From Adiantum capillus-veneris (Eukaryota > Streptophyta > Polypodiopsida > Polypodiales > Pteridaceae): a DNA stretch of 64,000 nucleotides. Each line of letters opens with the position of its first letter. Position 1 is the stretch's first letter. A program made the position numbers and the translations under genes. The stretch lies in assembly GCA_014529385.2 (NCBI GenBank), contig CM043971.1, forward strand, positions 61,825,209-61,889,208, read 5' to 3'. Shown piece by piece: positions 45,601 to 55,295 of the stretch. The notes under the pieces are model-generated. The model was not told where the DNA came from, made no database searches, and saw only the letters and a list, made by a program, of their open reading frames with translations.

Positions 45601-47824
45601 TCATAGGTTGCTCATCAATGCAAAGAAAAGTGAGTTTTTTCTGGAAGAGATTCACTTTCTGGGACACATTGTCTCAAAGGACGGTGTCAGAATGGATCCT
45701 GCAAAAGTTGAAGCGATCAAGTCATGGCCAAATTTGAAGACGGTGCATGATGTCCGAAGCTTCTTGGGACTATGCTCCTATTACAGAAGGTTTATCCGAA
45801 ATTTCGCTGAGATTGCTTCACCTTTACATGCTCTTCAAAAGAAGGCAGTCACCTTTAGATGGACACAGAAAGAGATTTCAGCTTTTAATCTCTTAAAGGA
45901 AAAGATGACTTCAGATCCAGTCATTGTGTTGCCAGATCTTAGGAAGTCATTTGTGGTCCAGTGTGATGCCTGCGGTAGTAGCATTGGTGCTGTGCTAATG
46001 CAAGATGGCAGGGTAGTAGCCTATGAGAGCAGAATTTTGCAAGGGCCAGAGATGACCATGCAGGTCTATGAGAAAGAGTTACTGGCTGTGATTCATGCGC
46101 TCTTAAGTTGGAAACACTACCTGCTAGGTGCAGATTTCGTTGTCCAAACGGACCATCAGACCTTGCGATACTTCTTGACACAGACAAAGTTATCTGAAAA
46201 GCATATGCGATGGGCAAATATCTTGTCCATGTTCCATTTTCAGATTGTGCATGTGGAAGGCAAGAAGAACGTTGTGGCTGATGCCTTGTCAAGGAAGCCA
46301 CAAATTTCAGCTGTGTCGATTCCTTATCATCATGAACTTGATGATATGAGAGAACAGTATGCAAATGATAAAGATTTTGCAAGGGTCTTCGAGCAACTAA
46401 TGGATGGACAACGTCATGAACACTATCTTCTTAAAGACGGGTTCATGATGATGCATGGCAGATTGTGTGTCACAAAGCCATTGCGACGCAAAGTTATGGA
46501 AGAGAATCATGTCCCACCGTATGCAGGGCATCGTGGTATCGATGCTACAGTTAAAGCGGTTGAGACATTCTTCTATTGGCCTACATTGAGAAGGGATGTG
46601 GATGCCTTTGTGCGAGAATGCCTAATATGCCAAAAGGTCAAGTTTGACAGGCAAAAGGCACCAGGGTTATTGCAACCACTACCTATTCCAGATAAACCAT
46701 GGGAAAGTATTGCTATAGATTTTATCTTTGATCTTCCGAAAACGCAGACAGGAAACGATGGTATTTGGACCATTATTTGCAGATTCAGCAAACAGGCTCA
46801 TTTTATTCCTGTCAGGAAGAAGATAAAGCCAGATCAGATGGCACGCTTGTTTATGAGCAATATTTTCAAGTATCATGGCATGCCACAGTCGATTATTAGC
46901 GACCGTGATCCACGCATGACTAGTTTGTTCTGGAAAGGCTTGTTTGAGAATATGGGTACCACGCTCAAATTCTCTTCGTCATTTCATCCTCAAACAGATG
47001 GACAGTCAGAAGAGGCAAATTCTACTGTCCTAGATCTGCTGAAGTGCTATGTGTCAGAGCATAAAGGAAAGTGGGAGCAGTATTTGCCATTGGTGGAGTA
47101 TGCATACAATAATACAGTGCATTCATCAACTGGCAAGGCACCTTTTGAGATAGTTGAAGGTGGCAAGAAAGTTCCTCCCATACTGCATACAAAGGACAAG
47201 ATATTTGAAGCAGATAAGTATGTTCAAGACATGGATGAAATGTACAAGAAGGTCAAAGTGGCCTTAGAAAGGACTCAGGCAAAGCAAAAGAAAGCAGCTG
47301 ATCATCACCGTCGTGAAGTGGTATATTCACTTGGTGATTGGGTGCTTTTACGCTTTGAAAAGGCAAGGTTAAAGAAGATGAAGGGCAAGGAAAGACTGTT
47401 TCCAAAGCTCAGCATGCGTTACTATGGGCCTTTTCAAGTATGCGACATAATCAGTGATGTTGCATATAGGCTGAAATTGCCTGACAGTTGGAAGATTCAC
47501 AATGCGTTTCATGTGAGTCTTCTCAGACCCTATGTGGGTGATGTGCCAGAAGATATACCAGCTGAAGATCAGCCGGAAGTCGAGGAACTTGACGAGATCT
47601 TGGTCCCTGAACAGATTTTGGCACACAAAGAAAGGAAAGTGAAAGGCAAGGTTGCTAGGCGTTACTTGGTAAAGTTCAGAAACTATCCACCAATGGATGC
47701 TAAGTGGATGGAAGAAGGTGAACTTGCAGAGTCACCAACTGTGTTATCACTTTACCTGGAAGCCTTCGATTTGCAACCTACCTTGACCCCTTCAGTTTCA
47801 AAGCTAAATGGATTGTCAGTGTGA
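42662..47824 (+). CDS. Ty3/gypsy Gag-Pol polyprotein with chromodomain (1720 aa)
   Basis: One uninterrupted ORF. Order: Gln/Pro/Met-rich N-terminus; Gag capsid from about residue 300; zinc knuckle CFICEQPGHIAYNC (about 543-556); aspartic protease FFDPGAKANFIS (about 610, DPG in place of DSG); reverse transcriptase with [10 protein letters not shown] and catalytic FFDDM (about 953); RNase H (CDACGSS, QTDHQTL, ADALSR); integrase HHCC finger (about 1280-1322, CLICQ); catalytic Asp near 1351 (IDFIF), Asp in SDRDPRM near 1413, Glu in QSEEAN near 1448; C-terminal chromodomain (about 1646-1706, VKFRNYPPMDAKWMEEG). The last suggests chromatin-targeted integration. ATG at 42662 or the later MADRPDD at 42731 could start translation. 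Gag and Pol are fused in one frame with no shift. Confidence 0.97.
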   Translation: MSLGQFLGLKTQGIIDQTQGIAIMADRPDDVTEEVSSSQGQQTHEVGESSRPPQTDDDIFRTQLVTAVAMFTQVMQNPRFLAFLQPPVPSQQVGSLDHIQKPVKARAQVIHTAQSMETPVHLTENMQSPQRMPKVQEQVAEMPVFQAVPIQPATFQQPIAGSNGQGSNLQAMQQVFPPPSVHPGYFGGGSVFQSMAGHAPGNQFYTPGTVFAGAQTMMPNPMYSVMGMQPGFQSTRGQFGMPQANFGMAGITNQQPNMAFPGQVNSGQGTQMNPNSVPMFQSLPYDNLTPLERPTPYKEGGKGVSFTTFTGFDDRKKALSFLQQFDKAYAGGNFTEASKVRKAATFLTGNAGQWWTTLLLQGQAPSTWIYFKQIFAAAWLSDDFEADVMTEWHQLNAATCRNLDDYNRKFWKALLPVTSYRFVPLTEQIEKYCCGLPKGLRKYCTKTKVTTLTQLIEVANTGNGLLKGEDCEFNTGVKAGSGKKNSAKKHVPNEAPKGTQESANAGKDKATAESEKGPAKKWKRRFPRKSEEQKKVLRTENKCFICEQPGHIAYNCPTKKRPADSEDKEDRKGKKPMAGLVPDMVGDKPNSDASELCRAWGKVRDQTVLIFFDPGAKANFISPELASKLGIRPEEMGYTAEAGLACPGHTEAVTPIIGKLRLHIQSYVDAEEFYIMPLDGCDVLLGIPWLFRVQGIMDAYNKKITVQSRGKTHILDVKLKGESIPTVSASAITSVMKKHLSAYLVFAREVSDCDESNLSMLDKERSMFLQQYSDCFSDSLPSQLPPERPEDHAIDLVPGCSPPNKPPYRVSAAQQKEIMGQVQELLEKGLIQPSSSPFCSPVLLVQKKDGSWRMCIDYRALNKNTIKNRFPIPRIDDIMDKLEGAAMFSRIDLKSGYHQIRIRSEDVHKTAFRTTFGLYEFLVMPFGLTNAPATFNRMMDRIFRPHQQFVGTFFDDMIVYSKNEEEHRHHLAIVFKELRSHRLLINAKKSEFFLEEIHFLGHIVSKDGVRMDPAKVEAIKSWPNLKTVHDVRSFLGLCSYYRRFIRNFAEIASPLHALQKKAVTFRWTQKEISAFNLLKEKMTSDPVIVLPDLRKSFVVQCDACGSSIGAVLMQDGRVVAYESRILQGPEMTMQVYEKELLAVIHALLSWKHYLLGADFVVQTDHQTLRYFLTQTKLSEKHMRWANILSMFHFQIVHVEGKKNVVADALSRKPQISAVSIPYHHELDDMREQYANDKDFARVFEQLMDGQRHEHYLLKDGFMMMHGRLCVTKPLRRKVMEENHVPPYAGHRGIDATVKAVETFFYWPTLRRDVDAFVRECLICQKVKFDRQKAPGLLQPLPIPDKPWESIAIDFIFDLPKTQTGNDGIWTIICRFSKQAHFIPVRKKIKPDQMARLFMSNIFKYHGMPQSIISDRDPRMTSLFWKGLFENMGTTLKFSSSFHPQTDGQSEEANSTVLDLLKCYVSEHKGKWEQYLPLVEYAYNNTVHSSTGKAPFEIVEGGKKVPPILHTKDKIFEADKYVQDMDEMYKKVKVALERTQAKQKKAADHHRREVVYSLGDWVLLRFEKARLKKMKGKERLFPKLSMRYYGPFQVCDIISDVAYRLKLPDSWKIHNAFHVSLLRPYVGDVPEDIPAEDQPEVEELDEILVPEQILAHKERKVKGKVARRYLVKFRNYPPMDAKWMEEGELAESPTVLSLYLEAFDLQPTLTPSVSKLNGLSV

Positions 47825-48355
47825 CAATGGCTTCTGAAACAAATGATGTACATGGTATTTAAAGTGAGCTCAAATCAAATACCTGTTACATCAATGTTAG
47901 AGCTGTACAGATTGTCAGTTTGGCAATTGCTCTTATGGAATGTCCAAAAGTTTGGTTAGTGCTATAGAAGTGAGTATTTCTTGTCAGTTTGTCAAGGATA
48001 CAGTGATTGCTTCTATTGAAGAGTACATGTGTAACTGCATTCTTAAACTGTCGGTTTGGGTATGCTCGAAAGTGTTACGGGATCCAACGTGTACGATAAG
48101 ACAGTGGCAAAATGTGCAGCTATCATTTTGTCATTGGAAAGTTAGTGACTCAAAGCAATGGCAGAGTGCGAAGCTACCACTATGTCATTGGGACAGGGTT
48201 CACACGCAGGCAATACATGAGTCGACGAGGTGTTGAATACACCAGGGTTGACAATGAGCATGTATGTGTCGTATATGTGTCGACAGGTGTTGAATACATC
48301 AGTGTTGACAATAAGCATGTACGACATAGATGCAAACGAGGACGTTTGAGATTTC
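47825..48355 (+). other. 3' untranslated interior with diverged tandem repeats
   Basis: No coding. Contains repeated TGTCAGTTTGNCAA phrases and a tandem pair near 48221-48265 and 48278-48320 (GTGTTGAATACA, then GTTGACAATNAGCATGTA). Confidence 0.7.
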
Positions 48356-48367
48356 AAGAGGGGGGTA
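48350..48367 (+). promoter_or_regulatory. Polypurine tract
   Basis: GATTTCAAGAGGGGGGTA immediately before the 3' LTR. Confidence 0.92.
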
Positions 48368-49831
48368 TGTCACCAACGTGTGACTACTATCTATCCTTTT
48401 TGTTGATTTCTTTCTTATTATCTATTTACTTTCACTTTTTGGCAACCCCTCGGGAAATCTAACTGCCCTGCATTGCATAGCTAGTGTGGAATTGTCCAGA
48501 GGGAGTCCAGGCCTGAGGGCAAGAGAGCACTAAGGTTGGACAAGGACTATGGTTAGCCAAGTGGGGTCATTGACTAGCCAAAGTGGAATCCTTTGCTACA
48601 GAGGCTACACTTCAGTTCTGGATGTGGCCGCAGTGTACAAAGAGGGTCGGATGACCTAGAAAGATACAATGGCAGCATCTCCTAAAATTTAGGGAACTGC
48701 TATTTTGGGACCTGAAAATGTGTTGGCATCATTACCTCCGGAATGACAAGGCGAACATTTTCTTGCTCTGCTGCAAAGTCAACTGATGCACCATTTGAGA
48801 TATTTTTAGCCGGGAATGCCCAAAGTCGGAAAATGTGCCATGTGGCACTCTGTGAGCATTCTGCTACTCCTGGCTTGAGAGGGGGCGCCTAAAATGAGAG
48901 AGAAGGCTGATTTTCAGATTTTGTCACAGGTTAAGAGCTATGGAGTGCTTGCTTTCCCTCTTATGCACAGTGCGGTGCCAGGAGTGATGCCCTGCACGCT
49001 ACGCACTGCCCTCTCTCTCCCCTTTGGCAGTATGTTATGCCCCTCTAGTGGGCTCTTCATTTGACCAATGTACAGTTGTGTGGGTTCATGCGCGATTGCC
49101 GAGGCAAGAGCCTCTTGCACAGGTACTGGATTAGCTAGCGGCTAATCCCCCCGCAGGTACAGGTGAATTCGGAGAGGTTTCACGCCAGAAATCTCGTCCG
49201 ATTCAAAGGGCAAGTAGCCCTACAGGTGCGGGAGCTCGAGGACTTGCTAGGGATGCGACCGGCACGCGAAACGGAGCCCGAAACAGTGAATTACAGCCTG
49301 CTGTGTATTTTTGCAGGTTTAGGGTTTTGGCCCTAAACGGACCCTAATACCCCCAGGAGGTTCGGGGACGCAAGGGGACCGCTGTACAGGCGATCTGGCG
49401 CATTTTCAGGGCTGAAAACAGAGAATTCAGCGTGCTGCAGATTCTCGCCAGGTTTTGCAAAGTGCCCGTATGCGTCGGGAAAGTCAGTCAATGCGTGGGA
49501 ATACTGACCGTGAAGGGTTCTAGTACAGTTATGCTGCCGAAATCGGGCTGGAACAGTGGAAATTCAGCCGAGTTTGTGCGGGGCAGCTTGTAGGAACCAC
49601 AGCGTTTATTCCCTCTTTTGAATAATAAAGAAATACCGAAAGGGGCGCCTAAGTTAGGGGCCAATCTGGTGTCCGTCTACTCATACAGGTGCAATCTAGC
49701 AGCCTGTATCCCTCTCCCCTTTGATGTGTCTTGAAAGTACAGGTAAAATAGACGACTAATAATGGGTGAAAGCTAAATCAAGGTTTAAAGTAAAGTCTAC
49801 CGCCCTTTTTGGATTGAACAGGCCGGTTTCA
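48368..49831 (+). repeat. 3' LTR (1464 bp)
   Basis: Same ends as the 5' LTR; about four substitutions between them. Confidence 0.96.
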
Positions 49832-50162
49832 CCCACATTCTCACTCAAAAGAGCAATAGAGACCAGACTGACTAGAGCCCACGCAGCATTGGGTAGATTG
49901 GAGAGGATGTGTTCGCAGGTTCAGTTTCAGGAGCCCCGGACGAAGCTCTGGCTCTCTGACACCTTGGTGGCTTCAGCATTGCTCTATGGGGCTTAGATAT
50001 GGGGACCTTCACTGGATCACCACGGGAGGCCGGGTCGCATAGACGGATGGGGGAACATGGAGAAACCTCTCGTCTCTATGATCTCGCGGCTCATTAGAGC
50101 CAAGGCATCAGTACCACGGGCCATTATCCGAGCAGAGCTAGCGGCCCCCCCACTGGTGGTGG
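49832..50162 (+). pseudogene. LINE ORF2, middle part between the two LTR insertions
   Basis: Continues ORF2 after the reverse transcriptase (FSLKRAIETRLTRAHAALG, LWLSDTLVASALLYGA), with a TAG at 49994-49996 in place of one residue before IWGPS. Ends at the solo LTR. Confidence 0.9.
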
Positions 50163-51635
50163 TGTCACTAGTGTGACTACTATCTATCCTTTTTGTTGAT
50201 TTCTTTCTTATTATCTATTTACTTTCACTTTTTGGAAACACCCCTCGGGAAATCTAACTGCCCTGCATTGCATAGCTAGTGTGGAACTCTCCAGAGGGAG
50301 TCCAAGCCTGAGGGCAAGAGAGCACTAAGGTTGGACAAGGACTATGGTTAGCCAAAGTGGGGTCATTGACTAGCCAAAGTGGAATCCTTTGCTACAGAGG
50401 CTACATTTCAGTTCTGGATGTGGCCGCAGTGTACAAAGAGGGTCGGATGACCTAGTAAGATACAATGGCAGTATCTCCTAAAATTTAGGGAACTGCTATT
50501 TTGGGACCTGAAAATGTGTTTGCGTCATTACCTCTGGAATGACAAGGGGAACATTTTCTTACTCTGCCGTGAAGTCAACTGGGCAACCGGTTGGGAGATT
50601 TTTAGGCGGCAACCCCGAAACGGGAAAATGCTTGTAAATGTGCCAAGTGGCACAGTTTGGTGCACTTTCCTCATGCAACAAGAAGTGGCGCTGAATTTAG
50701 AGAAGGAGGGCTTAGTTTTCAGCTTTTGTCACAGGTTAAGAGCTATGGAGTGCTTGCTTTCCCTCTTATGCACAGTGCGGTGCCAGGAGTGATGCCCTAC
50801 ACGCTACGCACTGCCCTCTCTCTCCCCTTTGGCAGTATGTTATGCCCCTCTAGTGGGCTCTTCATTTGACCAATGTACAGTTGTGTGGGTTCATGCGCGA
50901 TTGTCGAGGCAAGAGCCTGTTGCACAGGTACTGGAGTAGCTAGCGGCTAATCCCCCCGCAGGTACAGGTGAATTCGGAGAGGTTTCACGCCAGAAATCTC
51001 GTCCGATTCAAAGGGCAAGTAGCCCTACAGGTGCGGGAGCTTGAGGACTTGCTAAGGATGCGACCGGCACGCGAAACGGAGCCCGAAACAGTAAATTACA
51101 GCCTGCTGTGTATTTTTGCAGGTTTAGGGTTTTGGCCCTAAACGGACCCTATTACCCCCAGGAGGTTCGGGGACGCAAGGGGACCGCTGTACAGGCGATC
51201 TGGCGCATTTTCAGGGCTGAAAACAGAGAATTCAGCGTGCTGCAGATTCTCGCCAGGTTTTGCAAAGTGCCCGTATGCATCGGGAAAGTCATTTAATGCG
51301 TGGGAATATTGACCGTGAAGGGTCTAGTACAGTTATGCTGCCGAAATCAAGCCAGAACAGTCAAAATTCAGCCAAGGTTGTGCGGGGCAGCTTGGAAAGA
51401 ACCACAGCGTTTATTCCCTCTTTTGAACAATAAAGAAATACCGAAAGGGGCGCCTAAGTTAGGGGCCAATTTGGTGTCGGTCTTCTCATACAGGTGCATT
51501 CTAGCATCTATATCCCATTCCCCTCTCTTGTGTCACTATAGCGCAGGTATAATAGACGACTAATAATGGGTGAAAGCTAAATCAAGGTTTGAAGTAAAGT
51601 CTACCGCCCTTTTTGGATTGAACAGGCTTGTTTCA
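50163..51635 (+). mobile_element. Solo LTR of the intact Ty3/gypsy family (1473 bp)
   Basis: Starts TGTCACTAGTGTGAC and ends CTTGTTTCA, flanked by GGTGG (50158-50162 and 51636-51640). It is more diverged than the two LTRs of the intact element, so it is an older, independent insertion that lost its interior by LTR recombination. The GAAAGGGGCGCC motif is at 51443-51454. Confidence 0.95.
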
Positions 51636-52677
51636 GGTGGAGGCGCTCACCAAATCAGTCTCCTTCATAAACCGCACATGGGAACTTCCCAGAGACGGAT
51701 ATGCTCGCATAGCACTTGAGTCCTCTCGACAGTTAGCCATACAAGGAGATACAACATGCTGGTATGGGGAGATGACATCATGGTTTCAGGCGCATAGGTT
51801 TAGCATAGACACGCGGCCACCATTCCAGTACTCATTGGATGCACCATCTCTCAAGCTTACAAAGTCGGAGATCACCAAGCTCATCCGCCAAGACCTGACC
51901 CAGCTAGACACCAAGAGGACATGGATACAACCAGCACAAGAATTGGGCATGAAGATGGCTTTCTACAGAGACCACCTTCTCCAGCTCACGGAAGATGGTT
52001 TTGTGACGAGACCAAGATACATGGATACCCACTTGTCTCATGGGATACGATGTGCTATTGACCAATTACGCACATCGTCTCACCAGCTGCGGATTGAAAC
52101 TGGGAGATACAGCGGAGTACCGGCAGAGGCCAGGACATGCCCCTTGTGTGACCTGGAACCTGAGATAGAGCTGCATTATACATGCCGCTGCCCCGTCTAC
52201 TACGAGATACGAGGCCGCTTCCATTGCTTGTTCAGAGAGGGTTTTGGACCACTCTCAAGAATAATGGGATACGATGATCAGAGATGCTTGGGTTTGTTCT
52301 TGCTCGAGCTGCACAGACACAGAGAGAGCCTGCTGAATGGCGAGGCTAGCCAGTCTCAAAGACGGATCACAGACTTCTTCAGAGCAGACACGGGACAGCC
52401 GCAAGAGCCACTCCCACAACAGAGCTCCCCCTCGTCTCACACCAAAGGCACACTGATCGATCGAGCGATTGAACTGGGGAAATCCAGGCGCCCACGACTG
52501 CGAAAGACTACACAGCATCGACGGAGGCTACAACAAAAGATTCGGAGCACGCTGGCCAGGCATGCACAACGCCCAGTCAGACTACAAACCATGGAGGAAA
52601 TTGATGAGATTCGCCAACGACCGATGCTAGATCTTTTGTGCTTCAACTATCCCAAAAAGCTGCCCATTTTTGCTTAG
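51636..52677 (+). pseudogene. LINE ORF2 C-terminal part with zinc motif
   Basis: About 347 codons to a natural stop. Contains CPLCDLEPEIELHYTCRC near 52137-52190, a C-x2-C-x8-H-x4-C arrangement typical of LINE ORF2 C-termini. A basic tail follows (RRPRLRKTTQHRRRLQQK). Joined to the upstream block after removal of the solo LTR and one GGTGG. Confidence 0.88.
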
Positions 52678-52832
52678 TTTTTTGCTTAGATCGCATTGAC
52701 CAATCTAAGATCCCATAGTATATATCTTTGTTTTGTATTGTTGTTAGGTTATTTTGTTACTTTGACTTTGTATCAGATCCACCACCTTGTAACTTTCTGG
52801 TCTCATAGGTCATTATGGCCTTTCGAAGACGT

Positions 52833-53022
<190 letters not shown>

Positions 53023-53028
53023 GGGAAG

Positions 53029-55295
53029 GGGTATTTATGGGAAACAGTTGGTCGACCAGACAAGAGATCTCTGCGAGGTAGCCGAGGTTCAGGAGGAGTA
53101 GTAGTCTTATTTAAAGAGGAGCTGAAACCACTACTACAGATTATCAAGAAAGATGAACAAGCAAGGTATATGTGGGTGAGAATGAGAGCCGAGACAGGTA
53201 GATTTCTATATATCGCTATATGCTACTTCCCTCCAAGTACATCAGTCTACTCCTTACCTAAAGGACAGTCCCCTTTCTCCATATTGAATAATGACATATG
53301 GGAGTTCTCTAGAGATGGAGTCATCATTCTCTTAGGAGACTTTAATGCCAGAACGGCCAACTCTCAAGCAATATTCTATGATACTTCTGAGGAAATGCTC
53401 AGAGAAGTGGATTTATCACAGGAGGGACTTACTAGAAACTCACAGGATAAAGAACACTGAATATGGGAGACATCTCATGGAAATGGCAACTACACATGGT
53501 TTGGCCATACTTAATGGTCTAGAGAATTTCCCTTTATCTGGGGGATTCACATGCTTCCCGCACAGGCATGGGGCCAGTACAATGGATTATGTCATGACTT
53601 CACCAAGCTTTATTTCTAGTATCGAGGACTTTAAGGTGGGACCCAGACCGGTTGGGATTGCAGTGGATCATGCTCTCTTGACCTTATCAATCTCCTTCCA
53701 ATACAATGCCTCTCAAGTACAAAGGAAGAAGACACACACAAGATATACTTTCACGCCAGAGACTGATTCAGTCTATGTGGAAAAGATCTATAATAGGATG
53801 TGGGCAGCCGAGCCAGTATATACTGTAGAGGAGATTACTTCTCAGCTAACAGAGATACTACATGGAGCAGCACAAGAGGCATACCCACATACTCTGCCTG
53901 ATCAGAAGAGAGGATCTGGGAACATGCCTCAAAACAATTGGTACGACGAGGAATGCAGAGAGATGAGAACCCAGGTCCAGAAAGAGCTTACACTTGGGAT
54001 CATCACATATAAGCAGTCTCGGATTGGTCTTCGGCGTATAGTACGTCGCAAGAAAAGGGCACTTTTAGCCAAACTGGAGGATTTATATCAGCTCTTCTTG
54101 AGTCAGGACTCACATGAGGGCTGGCGTTTATTTCACGAGCACTCATCGCCTCCGACAATTACTTCTCCTGAGATTTGGGGTCAATATGTAACATCATTAT
54201 ATACGGTATCCGGACAGCATCCATTACCAGATCCGCTAGAGCCATGCCCTGCTACTAGTACTTTCTTTACTACGGAAATGGTGGAAAAAGCCATTGATAA
54301 GATGAAGACAAGAAGAGCATATGATCATGAGGGTTTAGTAGCAGAACATCTGATCCATGCAAGGGATCTAGTTTCAGAAGTCCTTGCTCGTCTGTTTAAT
54401 CGGGTCATGTGTGAAGGATTACCTGAATCTTGGAAATTATCTACTATCGTACCTATTTTCAAGTCAGGGGATCCTAAGATACCCGGAAACTACCGTACCA
54501 TTATGGTGGGTCACACATTGACCCGATTGTACACATCCATTCTGGAACAAAAATTGAGTAGATGGGCAGAGAATGAGGGCGTAAGGGCAACAGGACAAGC
54601 TGGATTCAAGAGGGGTTATTCCACTTTAGATCATATTCTTACGCTCAGAGCCATTATTGAGGAAGGAAGAGCAAGTGGGAGAAGGATGTATTGTTGCTTT
54701 GTGGATTTTCGGAAAGCTTTTGATACAGTACCAAGGGCCAGATTGATGCGTAGAATGCAAGAGTTAGGGGTCCCCAAAGAGATTATCTGGGGGATCATGC
54801 CTTATACGGGTCAGTAACTGGTTATGTACGTACTCCAGAAGGGGATTCCGACATTGTTCATTCCACCGTTGGAGTTAAGCAGGGATGCCCATTGTCCCCT
54901 ACTTTATTTGGTATGTATATAGATGAGGTATTAGATTACATTGATAGAGAGGGTGACAGAGGTGCTCAACTTGCGGGTCATGGATCCCTTTGTTGTTGTA
55001 TGCAGATGATATTGTATTGATAGCAGAATCACCAGATGGAATGCAGAGGCAATTAGATGCATTACATTAATTCGCGGAGGACAGCGGACTGTCGGTAAAT
55101 TTGGGTAAAACCAAAGTTATGGTGTTTAACACCACACCGCAGTGGGTTAGGAGATCGGCACCTACATTTGCATATGGCCAGGATACAGTAGAGTACACAG
55201 ATGCATACACATACCTTGGTGTGGTATTTACAAGACCGAAGTTTACTCTTAAGAAAGCAGCGGATGCTAGATTGTCCAGAGCCTCTGCGGCCTTG
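53029..55295 (+). pseudogene. LINE copy 2, 5'-truncated, joined to gypsy gag
   Basis: Begins inside the endonuclease at the position equal to about 38945 of copy 1 and lacks ORF1. It reads RGSGGVVVLFKEEL, LGDFNAR, a frameshift near 53450, STMDYVM, AVDHALL, and the reverse transcriptase with FKSGDP, GQAGFKRG and FVDFRKAFDT. Further frameshifts follow after 54800, before the YADD region. The sequence stops matching the LINE at about 55295 and becomes Ty3/gypsy Gag without a gap. Confidence 0.88.

Larger units (their letters stand above)
41158..49831 (+). mobile_element. Complete, young Ty3/gypsy chromovirus-type retrotransposon
   Basis: 8674 bp with identical-length LTRs, a primer site, one long Gag-Pol ORF, a polypurine tract, and target duplication CCCAC (41153-41157 and 49832-49836) inside LINE ORF2. 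By eye the two LTRs differ at four of 1464 positions. All catalytic motifs are present, so it is structurally competent and recently inserted. Confidence 0.96.
37701..52832 (+). mobile_element. Full-length LINE, split by two LTR insertions
   Basis: Between the 26-nt direct repeats lie a 5' leader with a 17-nt C run, ORF1 (37881-38774), ORF2 in three blocks (38805-41157, 49832-50162, 51636-52677) and a 155-bp 3' region. Removing the two LTR insertions and one copy of each target duplication leaves about 5.0 kb, a normal LINE length. Two other copies of the family are in this window (53029-55295 and, antisense, 62030-63480). A stop in ORF2, a frameshift at a C run and the insertions make it inactive. 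Confidence 0.9.

Noticed and set aside
48112-48462. 116-codon ORF across the 3' region and LTR start
   Set aside because: It spans the polypurine tract and LTR boundary of the intact element, so it is not a gene.
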